From Gnetum montanum (lineage: Eukaryota; Streptophyta; Gnetopsida; Gnetales; Gnetaceae), in NCBI GenBank assembly GCA_015680685.1, contig MNCI01030156.1, positions 130,353 through 194,352 of the forward strand: a stretch of 64,000 bases of DNA. The letters run 5' to 3'. Below, in pieces: positions 23,202 through 33,385 of the stretch. The notes under the pieces were generated by a model, which searched no databases, was not told the origin of the DNA, and worked only from the letters and a program-made list of their open reading frames with translations. The position numbers and the translations under genes were made by a program. The stretch's first letter is position 1; each line of letters opens with the position of its first letter.

Positions 23202-24044
23202 ACAAAAAACACAAGGATTTCAACAAAGGCAATCAAAGAGGATTTTGAATATGAATATGGTTATTGCTAGCACTTATTTGTAAGCACAAGCTTCATAACT
23301 ACAGTTTGCATACACATCATAGCAACAAAAAACACCCAAGTAATAGATGTGATGAATGAACTAGCCTCGATGATGTGGTAACATGGAAGCTCTGCATTGT
23401 GCATGTACTATGCATCATCATGGTGTATGCTCTGCAGAAGGTCAGTAGCCGTGTTGTTACCTACCTCACCCACATGGTAATCATAGAGGATGAAATTGAT
23501 AAATCAGAAATATCAACATGTCTAGAAATAAAATTTTACTGCAAAAATGCTAGGCATACACCACTTGTAGTGTTTTTCCCCAAAGTTAACGATGGCATAT
23601 GTGACCCCTATAGTAGGAGTGACAAGTATGGTGGAAAAATAAAATGCAAAGAAAAAAACACTTGTTGGAAGGCAATTACAACAGTTATGATGATTGCAGA
23701 GAAGGATACCAGTTCCACATTTTAAAACTACAAAGGTTGATGAAGTAATACATGGAAGTAAAAATGCAACTATATTTATGCCCCATAATGACCTATATTT
23801 AGTCAATGCTTTTATGTTGACATACTTGCCATGGCTCAGGTAGCTAAAGTACCTAAGGATACATTATATATTGGAGAAATTAAAATAGAGCACAATGCAA
23901 GAAATCCATATCCCCTTCCAAAAAAATGTGAAAGCTTTTATTTAATGCTATATCATGTCACATGATCGTCTAAATTATGCATTGACATGATATGCTTTTT
24001 CCTAGTTAAAAAATGTATTCTTTTCCAAAAAGGAAAGGAATTTA
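23202..24044 (+). other. F internal sequence, copy 2 right part
   Basis: Resumes the match to 9484-10324 immediately after G. It carries the glucosidase II beta fragment at 23484-23690 and the A/G-rich tract at 24027-24044. A short open piece at 23833-23940 begins MAQVAKVPKD and is not recognised. Confidence 0.6.
23484..23690 (+). pseudogene. glucosidase II beta-subunit fragment, captured, copy 2
   Basis: In the frame open from 23375 to 23725 the protein reads STCLEIKFYCKNARHTPL, then KVNDGICDPYSRSDKYGG and NTCWKA. This follows the N-terminal cysteine-rich region of the glucosidase II regulatory beta subunit (PRKCSH family), whose plant form has FYC-x-NAGH, VNDGICDCCDGSDEY and NTCWE in that order. 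The partner enzyme trims glucose from N-glycans in the ER. Here two Cys and the acidic Ca-binding residues after ICD are changed, no start or downstream domain exists, and the piece sits inside an LTR unit. Non-functional fragment. Confidence 0.72.
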
Positions 24045-25455
24045 TGGAACACTTGTTCAAAGTCCCATATGGATTTAACACTTGTCAATTATGGTAGTTC
24101 TCAACTACCATGATGATTATAACCACCAAATAGGCCACTTAGCAACTAAATGGAACACTTGTTAATTATAGCTTATTTATCTCTATGGTAGTTGTAACTA
24201 TCACACACTTATCAATCATAGCACTTAAATCTATGGTGGTTACAACTAACCTTTATAATGTTTGTAACTTATCTTAGCTTCTCATGATGATTGTAACTAC
24301 CTTGAAATCACTATAAAAAGGCTTCAAGGATAGAATTTATGGAAAGGTTTGGGAGACTAAGAAGAAGATATTGAAGCTTCTAAGATTTCTTACTAATTTA
24401 TCAATTTAGCTACTTTGTTTTAATTCTATGAGTTCTTTTCTTCCCATTTTGTTTTAGTTGCTTAGCTAATGGTTTAGATAGTATCATGCTTGGAATTTAA
24501 TTTTTGGATTTATCCTAGGTTGCTTTTATAGCTCTATTTTTGTAGAATATTAGACTCCTATTAAGATTTTCCATAGAAGAGCTTATGTTGTTGAAAAACC
24601 TCAAGAGCAATTTAATAGTAATTTCTTAATGAAACTGCCTATTTTGAGCATAGAAAATCTAGAAAAATCTTTGATACTTTGATGGAACTAAAACATCTTC
24701 TTTATTTTTAAAGTTTATTTCCTTGTTATTTCCATCAATACATTGTCAAATAAATGGGAAGCTCTATTGAATGCAATCTTTTACAACTATTAACTAGACT
24801 CATACTTTGTAGTTTATGCAACATTTTTGGTAGTATAATAAGATTGCCTTTTGTGAAATCGTTTGTTGAGCTTTGAAGGTTTCAAAAATTCATAGTTATT
24901 GAATTAGAAATAAATTTATTGCAAAGTGTTTATTTGTATCAATTTATCTTACTTAAATATTTTAGATTTTACACAAATTTTATTTCTTTTCTTTCTCTTT
25001 CTAAGTCCATTGAATATCCCTCTATTTCTTATTTTCTTGTGGAACATTGTCTCTATGGAAAATTAGGAGCAGATTGGTAGAATTTTTCTTAATCATTTTT
25101 TCAAAATTTTATTTGTTACAAGTAACGTACTATAGGAACTATATAGACTAATTGATTGGACAAAATAAGAATCTCTAACTCACAATATTTGACAAAGATA
25201 GCTAAATTTTTTTTTATGATATATGATTACAATTTCATACACAACCCAACCATTTCAACATTCAAAATAGCAAACACATACTCATGATTAGCTCGTTCCA
25301 TAACTACTAAGTCTATTTGGAGGTATCTAGGCCTTGGTATTTCTAGAGACCAGCGAGCACCTAAACCTTGTTTGAAGAACACCTTCAATATCATGACTTC
25401 CTAAGGTCATGAGACTTGGAGGCCACCCAACATTGGTAGTCCCAAATGGTCACCA
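24045..25455 (+). repeat. F-family LTR (LTR-c)
   Basis: About 1411 bp, collinear with 10325-11726. It begins TGGAACACTT and similarity ends after 'gtcacca'. Contains a 50-60 base stretch near 24950-25010 absent from LTR-b. Sequence beyond 25455 is unrelated to the F interior, so this is the right-hand end of the array. Confidence 0.72.
24312..24321 (+). promoter_or_regulatory. TATA box of F LTR-c
   Basis: TATAAAAAGG in the same context as 10634. Confidence 0.55.
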
Positions 25456-26644
25456 AAAATATGCTAACTTGGCCTCATGTTGATGGTAGATGAAGCAGAA
25501 TCCACGTAGATGAAAAATGTGATTCTTCTAGTTGTCAATGTGGCACTACTAACATCATGATGATGTCATGTTGACATGGATAGAAGATGATGTGGTAGAG
25601 GTTGAAAACTCATCTAGATATAAAAAACAAGCTCAATCTAGATGCTAACATGGTAGATTTCCATGTAGTAGAATGGGTTTGTAGCATCGAAAATAATTCT
25701 TATGAATAGGCTCAATAGTGTGCTAATGTGAAGAAAAGATGACATGGAAAGTTAATGTGTTGAAAGATCAAGATGAGCTTTTAAGCACCTAAATGGGAGA
25801 ATCTCATCCAGATGAGAATCTGTGAACACCTAAAAGTTCTTTATTGGACCAATCCCACAAAGCTTATGAGATGTTTTTGCTCCTTATTATGTGCAAGACT
25901 GCAACTTATAATTTTCATCATTTATCTAAAGTTTCCATACCAAAGCTTGATCAAAATAGCTTGTGAGGGCAACGTATTTGTGCGATGCTATTCTTCAAGC
26001 CATTATGGTCATAACACTTCTAATAAGTTGGATACATTAATAATGACTTATGAAGCTTCCTTTCCTTTCTTTTTTAGAGCTTAAATATCTTTGCTAAGTC
26101 TTTTCTACCTTCATATTCCCGGATCCTTATAGTAAGGAGCTAATGGTAGGATCAAAAGTGAAAAAAAAATATAGCTAATGGGAGTGTTAGGTTTAAAATT
26201 GAGTGCAATTAAACTTGTTTCTCATAAGGTTTTTCATAGCTAAAATAATTTCTACTTCTAATAATCTTAGCATAGTTCACCTTGTTCTTTTTGCAATTTT
26301 AGGACTTTAATTGAATAATAGCTTATGTGCTAAAGCCAAAAAGGAACTAGAATTGAAGCTTTTGTTTTAAAGTAATAAGTTAAGCTTGTTCATTCAACTA
26401 GATGAAGCTTGCTCATTCTAACTAGATTTTATAATGTACATCATGTCCAAGATGAATTTTCTAACTAAGAAGATTACTTTCTAAATACTTCCATAGATAT
26501 TTGTGACCAAAGTTAAAGGAGATCTAACTATACATAATAAGTTTTATTAACTATAGGCAACTCTATTGAGACAAGGGTAACATTGGTTCAAGTAACTCTT
26601 ACCCACATTATAGTAATGATAGAATCTTCCTTAAACTGACTAAG
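25456..26644. other. unassigned sequence between F and A
   Basis: No repeat partner in the window and no recognisable gene. The open stretch 25812-26084 (90 codons) has no family features. It is continuous with 36440 onward across the A insertion. Confidence 0.4.
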
Positions 26645-26649
26645 GTTAT
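26645..26649. repeat. target-site duplication of element A (GTTAT)
   Basis: GTTAT flanks A perfectly on both sides (26645-26649 and 36435-36439). Confidence 0.93.
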
Positions 26650-27419
26650 TGATGAGTGGCGAGGTACCCCTACACTCAACCATACAAATACGAGCATCTC
26701 ACGCATGATCCAATCGAACTCCAAGGACTAAGTGCTTACACACCCTAATGGAACACTTAAGGTTAATCAATTGTTGTCCTCCCAAACTTACTTGTATTTT
26801 CACGATTGTATGGTTAAGTAAGTTTGAGGTATATGATTTTTATAACTTTTATCTTTTTAATGCCTATGCTAGTAGGGAAAGGTGGAGAGAACTAAGTACT
26901 AACTTTCATTAAATATTCACTAACTAAGTTCTAATTGTCCTAGCATCAGTATCCGTTCCCACTTTCCGCACACACCTTGAACCAGTGCAATGCTACTAGG
27001 ATTACCAAACGCTACTCGTTACTGGGTTACCAAGCATTACACATGCTCAAAGAAGTCGTACTGAATGCACTTAACTAGGAGAGTCAAGGGTTGAGAGAGA
27101 TTAATTATCTAGGAAAGCATTTAAACATTTAACAATAATTAAGTCCTATTTAGCTTAGTCCATATGCTGCAAGGTTTATCAAAAAGTTCATCTTTATTGC
27201 CATACACAAATGTGTGCTCAAGTACAATTTTCTCGAATAAAGATCCATTTACTTTAAGACTCCTACTACGGGCACATGGAAATTATTCTAACTTTGGAAT
27301 GGTAAAACTGCTATAGTTTGGCTAAGAGCTAACTCTAGATGAGTGAACAAGGAAAAGCCTCTTATCTATAGACATGACGACGGGCCACGATATCGCGTAC
27401 GCGATATCGTAGCTCATCA
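26650..27419 (-). repeat. LTR of element A (3' LTR)
   Basis: 770 bp, TGATGAG to CTCATCA (7 bp inverted tips). Differences from the other LTR are mostly transitions. Confidence 0.93.
27388..27409. repeat. 22 bp perfect palindrome in A U3
   Basis: Half-site CGATATCGCGT followed by its exact reverse complement, 10 bases from the outer tip of U3. The same place in other LTRs of the family has decayed versions with CG changed to TG or CA. Confidence 0.9.
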
Positions 27420-27430
27420 TACCCCCATGA
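27420..27430 (-). promoter_or_regulatory. polypurine tract of element A
   Basis: Minus strand CATGGGGGTA directly before the 3' LTR; B (46320-46329) and C (48344-48354) have the same tract. It primes plus-strand DNA synthesis in LTR elements. Confidence 0.7.
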
Positions 27431-29330
27431 CTGAATGAAAACTCATCCTCGAGTTCCTTACAAAATATTGGGAAGGTATGGGATTATTGACTTGAATGAT
27501 ACTAATGGTGAATGGGGTAACATGTGAACGGATCATCAATACAATACATGACAAAATTAGTATTCATGACAACAAGAGTGAACACTGTACACATTTGACA
27601 TCCAGCCTTATTTGGCAACTGAGAGAGAAGAGAGAAGAGAGAGAGAAAAGAAGAAGTATGTTACTATCGACGCCAAGATTGCACTTTTCATTGTCCATCC
27701 ATAAGCACATCATCAATCTTGTTCCTTGCATAACTGCTCCAACACCAATCAATTCCAAGTGTTCCCTCCAAATCCAATCCATTGGTGTATGATTACCATC
27801 TGCACACACAACACAGTCTTATATTAGCAAGGGTAAATGAATCATAATGCAGTTGATATCTTGCCTCAGTGTAAGGTCCATTGGCTGAGTCGTGATATGG
27901 CTAATGCAAATCTGGAGATATAATTCTGGTGACTACCCATGGTGTAGGGGTTAAGAGAAAATCGAAAAAAATTAGACTAGGATCCCCATGATTGAGAGCA
28001 AACCTCTGGTAGCAAGAGAATGGAAAAAGATAATGAATAAGAAAGATGGAGAAAAAGAAACAACGACAACACTGATAAAATGGATGTCAAAGATGGAGAT
28101 GAACCAAATAAATGGTAATTGCAGATATGTTTAAGGAAAAGAAATTAATGGATGCACCAAAGAGGAATGCGAGTGGGTCCTCTCCAAAGCAGGCTCATGC
28201 CCTTAATGCCCTAACAATCCCACATTCAAAGAGTTTGTAGGCTCTGGGAATGTCATTTGTAAACAAGAGTTAAAGTCTTAACCACAAGAGTTTACCAAAA
28301 AGAAAACAATGCATCAACCAAGATATAGACTATTGATACAACCAACAATAAGGTGAAAAATGGAGAAAGAAGGATGGAAAGAAGAGAATGGAATGGAGTC
28401 TCAAGAACAAGGTGATGTACAGCCCCTTGTGTATTAATGGTTAATGTGACTTAGTAGATCTTATTCCAAATCCAGCCTCAAACAATCCACATCTAGTGAC
28501 TTCACATTAATACATGTGGCCAATCCATCCACTTGAAGTAACAAGAATGCTTCCGTCAAAAAGTCACCACCATTCCGACGAAATGAAAAAGGAGAAAGTA
28601 AGAAGTGAGAAGGGGCCTTAGTTAGAGGGAACATGTTTATTTAGTTCCATAACCAGTGCTTGCAACCCAGATGATTATTTCGTCTAAGGGATGTGCTTTG
28701 AATTCCCACTGTGTTTTTTTTTTGTGAGAACCACACCATGCAAAGACTTATTATTTTTATTAGCTCAGCTTCCTGATAATGGAGCAACATCAGAATGGTA
28801 AGGAAAGATCAAGAAGAAAACATCCAAGCACCCAAGAGAATGGCCAGCAAAAATGCATCAAATCCCCTTGAAGTCACACCCTTTTCAATCCTTGAGTCCT
28901 TCTTTAGTTTGAGAAATGCCCAGTCACCAATTTGTTTGATAGTTCTTATTATTTAAGGAAAGGGACTGTACACTTCCAAGCTAAGGGAGACCATAGAAAT
29001 TCATGGATGTATGGATGACGTGGACTCATTGCCTATTATATTAAAAGAACCATACCTTAGTATCAACATCATAACTCAAAGGTAAAAACCAAACATTAGC
29101 AATCAATGGAATACAATTCATACCACCATTAGGAGCACTTATTAGATGATGAATCAAACAAAATAAACAAACACACAAAGAAATAAAAGAGTATAAATGA
29201 TGTTGCAAAATAAAAACAATGAAAAATTAAAGAAATTTGTAAAACAAAAACTTAAAAAGGAACTGAGGGCCTTGATTGATCAGCATAGGTGGCCATCTCT
29301 CCCATGACTAAGTTGGAAGGAGGAGATCCA
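27431..29330 (-). other. 3' internal region of element A between pol and LTR
   Basis: 1.9 kb without a sense coding frame. On the antisense strand a frame at 27496-27792 resembles one at 48435-48638 of C (shared CERII, DK, HDNK, EH and WQLR words), and a stronger conserved antisense frame lies at 28127-28425. A GA-rich purine run is at 27620-27655. Confidence 0.65.
28127..28425 (+). pseudogene. conserved antisense frame in A
   Basis: Starts MFKEKKL, then KRNASGSSPKQAHALNALT, with two in-frame stops further on and a frame change before the GEK/ME-type tail. B keeps the same frame open for 96 codons on its own antisense strand. The start MFK-x-KKL is the same in A and B. No known domain recognised; basic and Ser/Lys-rich. 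It is opposite in direction to gag-pol. Confidence 0.55.
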
Positions 29331-29439
29331 AAATAACTAGTGAGGTCGGCCTCTCTCAGAGGTATTACGTGCACTAGGTGTTTTAAGTTCATGGAAGGGT
29401 TTGGTTTTTTGCACATTGACCAATAATCTCTTATCAGGG

Positions 29440-30700
29440 CTTTCAGGTTTGTATATGGTCATGGCCCCTGAAGGAAAGGTTGTATGAATAATGTAAGGCC
29501 CTTCCCACAATGTTTGAAATTTTGTGCATTGTGGCAGATGTGTGGGGTTCTAGTAGAGGACCTTATCTCCCGGTTGATACTTAACCTTCTAAATTCTCAA
29601 GTCATGACATTGCTTGTTATGTACATTATGCAACTCATTTGATGACAGGGCAATCAATCGGTTTTCATCTAGCATGTTTAGAGTTTCCAATCTTTGTTTT
29701 TGTGCTAGATCAAGGTCAAGTTAGAGGTCACATGCCATGGATAGTATATGGAGCTCGGTTTGAATTAGAAGCTTTGGATGTTTTTCGTATACTAACTCAT
29801 AGGGAATGTAGCTTGTAGGGAGTTTCCAAGTGGAGCAGTATGCCCAAAGAGCATCATTCAGTTTAGTGCTCCAATCTTGCTTATATTTTCTAATTGTCCT
29901 TGTTAATATTTTATTAATCTCCTGATTAGTAACCTAGGCTTGGCCATTAGCTTGGGGGTGATAAGGTGTAGTCAATTTATGTTCAACCCCTAAGAATTGC
30001 ATCAACTTCCGAAAGGTTGCACCCATGAAGTGTGTTCCATTATTTGAGATAAGTGCACGTGGCACACCAAACCTATTTATGACTTGTTGTTGCACAAATT
30101 GTGCAGCTGTAGATGATGTACAATATGTAACAGCAGTTGTTTCAACCCATTTCATTAGATAGTCAATATCAACAATGATGTAAGCTTTTCCATTGGACAT
30201 TGGTGTAATGGGCCTCATAAAGTCTATTTCCCAAATGTTGAAGGGTTCCAAAGGTTGAATCCATTGTTGCAGATCCTCCATTCTAGCAGTCATTCCCCCA
30301 TCATGTTGACAGCGCTCGTAGGACTGAACAAATTGATGAGTGTCTCAAAATAATGTTGGCCAGTAATATCCTACAAGCAAGATCTTAATAGTCGTTCATC
30401 TCCCTACCCCACAAGGGCTCTCATGAGCGTATTGGAGAACTCTTAGTTGGTCCACATCGGGCACGCACCATTGAACCAAGCCATCAGGACAGAATTTGTA
30501 AAGTTGTCCATTGATCTCCATGAAGTACTTGGCTCTATGAAGAAATTGCTGCTTCTTCCTAAAGACTAGCTCCTGTGCTGTTGTTGGGAAATGAGATAGG
30601 TGAGAATGCTACTATACTAATTTGTTTTCATGGGTTGGTTATTCACTACACTGGCAAAGAGGGCTTTGTCAGGAAATTGATCGGATATTGCATATTCATC
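29440..30700 (-). pseudogene. integrase pseudogene of element A
   Basis: The core at 29934-30293 has WEIDFM (first catalytic Asp), then ISNNGTHF where the second catalytic Asp is Asn, then HPQANGQA followed by a stop codon exactly where the catalytic Glu (QAE) belongs. The zinc-finger end is present as SYERCQHDGG with the first Cys of C-x2-C changed. The C-terminal part continues to about 29440 (GDKVLY, WEGPYII words). A frameshift separates it from RNase H. Inactive. Confidence 0.85.
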
Positions 30701-30712
30701 CTCTTTGCTATC

Positions 30713-31396
30713 CTAGTGCAACTGAGATAAGTGATCTGTAACTACATTCTTGATGCCCTTTCGATCTATCATCATTAGATTGAACTCCTGTAGGATTACC
30801 AACCATTGTATAATACGAGGGCTAACTGTTGGCTTGTTCATGAGGAACATGATTGCACTATGATCCATATGAATGTACACTTTGTAGCCTAACACATAAT
30901 GCCTAAACTTGTCCAATGTAAACACTACAACCATTAAATCTTTTTCTATAGTTGTGTAGTTAAGTTATGCACCGGCGATACTCCTACTTGCATAGTGGAT
31001 GTAATAAGGACGTTTTTTGTCATCTAACTGTGTAAGTATGGCTCCTAAGGCAAAATTGGATGCATCAGTCATTATATGAAATGGTTTGGACCAGTCAGGG
31101 GCTTGTAGAATGGGAGTTTCCACAAGATTTTGTTTTAAAGTTTGGAATGCTTGTTCACATTCCCTAGTCCATTCGAATGATGCATCCTTCTTTGTTAGCT
31201 CTACCAATGGTTTGGAAATCTTGGAGAAGTTCTCAATGAATCTCCTATAGTAGCCAGTGTGTCCAAGGAATGACCAAATGTCTTTGATAGTTTCTGGTTG
31301 TTGGATGATTCCTTGGATGACCCTAACTTTATTTGGGTCTACCTCTATTCCTGAATGCAAAATCTTATGTCCAAGGACTACACCTTCTTGGACCAT
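30713..31396 (-). pseudogene. RNase H domain of element A
   Basis: 31396-30965 holds the RT connection (LGHKI, FLGH-x-GYYRRFI) and the start of RNase H with TDAS. After one stop at 30965 it continues in the same frame to 30713 with IEKDLM, MDHSA and VTDHLSQL. All four acidic residues of the D-E-D-D site are visible; only the stop interrupts the domain. Confidence 0.85.
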
Positions 31397-32368
31397 CAGA
31401 TGGCTTTTCTACCAATTGAGCCTTAAGTTGGTTTCTATGCATCTTTCTAGCACTTGCTCTAATCAGTCCAAGGCTTGATCATAGCTTGTTCCATAAGTGG
31501 AGAAGTCGTCCATAAAGACTTCTACTCCATATTCTATCTGTTGTTGGAATATGCTTAGAACTAGGCGTTGAAACGTGGCAAGAGCATTGCACAAGCCAAA
31601 TGGCATTTGTTTATATGCAAACATTCCCCAAGGACTAGTGAACGTTGTCTTGGATTGATCTTCTGGTGCTATCTGTATTTGGTTGTATCCACTATAACCA
31701 TCTAGAAAATTATAATAGTGATGCCCTACTATGGTGTCTAAGACTTGGTCAATGAATGGCAATGGAAAGTGATCCTTGAATGTTGCCATGTTCAGCAGCC
31801 TAAAATCTATACACACACTCCATTTGCCTTCCTTTTTAGGCACGATCACCAGAGGGCTAATCCATTCACTATCAGCAATGGGATATATGAACCTAGCCTT
31901 AAGAAGTTGTTCTATCTCTTCTTTTACTATTTTTTTCAATTTTGGGTTCAATCGCCTCTACGGTTGTTTTCGAGGTTTCATGGAGGGGTCCGTGTAAATC
32001 CTATGTTGGCATATCCTAGGATCTATTTTGGTTAACTCGGGGTATGACCAGGCAAAGGCTTTTGACCACTTTTTTGTCACTTTCAGTAGTCTTTCTTTTT
32101 GTTTGGGAACAAGTCTTGCATTGATGATTACCAGTTTTCCATTTTCGAGGGTCATATACTCCAAACCGGTGGGCAATGATTTCAAATCTAGAGGCTCTTG
32201 TTTAAATCTCTCAAGAATTTCCAGCTTTCCCCAATTGATGTTTTCGAGGTTAAGGTTTGAAAGTTGGCAACGAATTTGCTCCAGTGTGTCTATGCTTTCA
32301 ATGTAAGCACTAGTTATTCCCTCAGTGAGTTCCATGCATGTTAGTGAATTGCTCTCTTGATCAACCAT
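31397..32368 (-). pseudogene. reverse transcriptase of element A
   Basis: Frame continuous with protease and RNase H, broken by stops at 31958-31960, 31463-31465 and one between 31462 and 31397. Blocks in order: IYPIADSEWISPLVIVPKK, CIDFRLLN, FLDGYSGYNQI, PFGLCNA-x-ATFQR and VFMDDF. The FMDD box keeps both catalytic Asp residues. The three lesions are single codons, all TAG/TGA-type changes possible by transitions. Confidence 0.9.
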
Positions 32369-33385
32369 CAGTCATTGGGTGTCTTCTTATTGTGTGGCTG
32401 CTGCATATAGGCACTTTTGTATATTGATGTCTTGTGCACACCAATTGCATGCAGGTAATGCTAAACTTTGCATAACCCATGATTTCTGCATGCAATGGCA
32501 CCCTGTGTCACTATATGCGATACATGGAACTTTCATCTTCTTGATCTTTCCAAAAGTGTTCTTCTTAGATATTTCTAGGGAAAGATCATGGATCCGTAAG
32601 CATGCATCTATAGTACTGAGTCATGCTCTTCCCATTATTATTGGGAAGTCCTTGTTACCATTGTTTACTTGTATCACTAGGAAATCAGCTGGATATGACC
32701 AACCACATACAGTGGTAACAATGTCCTCCATAAGTCCCAAGGGGAAAGTGATGGACTGGTCGGCTAGCTCTAGTCAGATGTTACTCTTCCTTAATGGAGG
32801 TAGGTTCCAGGCTTTATACATTTCTTGTGATATTAAGTTGACTCTGGAACCTCGGTCTAGAAGAGCTTTACATGGTTCATTCCTAGCGACTTGGAGATAG
32901 ATTAGAGGACTCCCAGGATCAGAGAATTTCTTGGGAAGGAGGCTCACCTTAATCTAGTCAGTAACGGCATGTGTTAACATAACCGTGTGCATTAAGCCTG
33001 ACTTTTGGATTGAAGAAGGCCTCGAAGCTTTACTTGGTAGGGAGGTGTTCAGATGTTCAACCGCTTGTGATGGTGAGGGCTTGGTTGGATTGTTGGTTCT
33101 AAAGAAAGATCTTTTCTGCATAAGGTTGTCAGAACCAACTGTGGGTTGAGGATTCACATCCCTCGTGACATTGGGTTGTTGCAGTTGAGTGGGGAGTACC
33201 CCTTGCATTGATGGAGCAGGTGATAATGGAGCTATCGGTGTGAGAGATGCAGATGGATTTGGAGGATGGTATGTATGTGGTGTGTCTCCCCTAGGAGAAG
33301 GATTCTTATAATACTCCCAAGCTTGGTAGTGGCATTGTGATGTCATGTGACCAATAGAGTCACGTGGAGAGATTGGTTGTTGCAC
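32369..33385 (-). pseudogene. gag C-terminus and aspartic protease of element A
   Basis: 33385-32954 is the Pro/Ser-rich linker ending HTVMLTHAVTD. The protease follows in the same frame; its active-site block reads KALLDRGSRVNL near 32845-32875 (D-R-G in place of D-S/L-G seen in C and B). Further on: GWSYPADFLV and FPIIMGRA. In-frame stops include one after HAVTD and one after GRA. Confidence 0.75.

Noticed and set aside
27431-29330. Sense-strand envelope-like ORF as in typical Athila elements
   Set aside because: No sense frame of useful length between integrase and the 3' LTR in A, B, C or E; only antisense frames are kept.
32379-32900. 173-codon open frame on the plus strand
   Set aside because: Antisense shadow of element A's protease region; no conservation as a frame in B or C and no recognisable domain.
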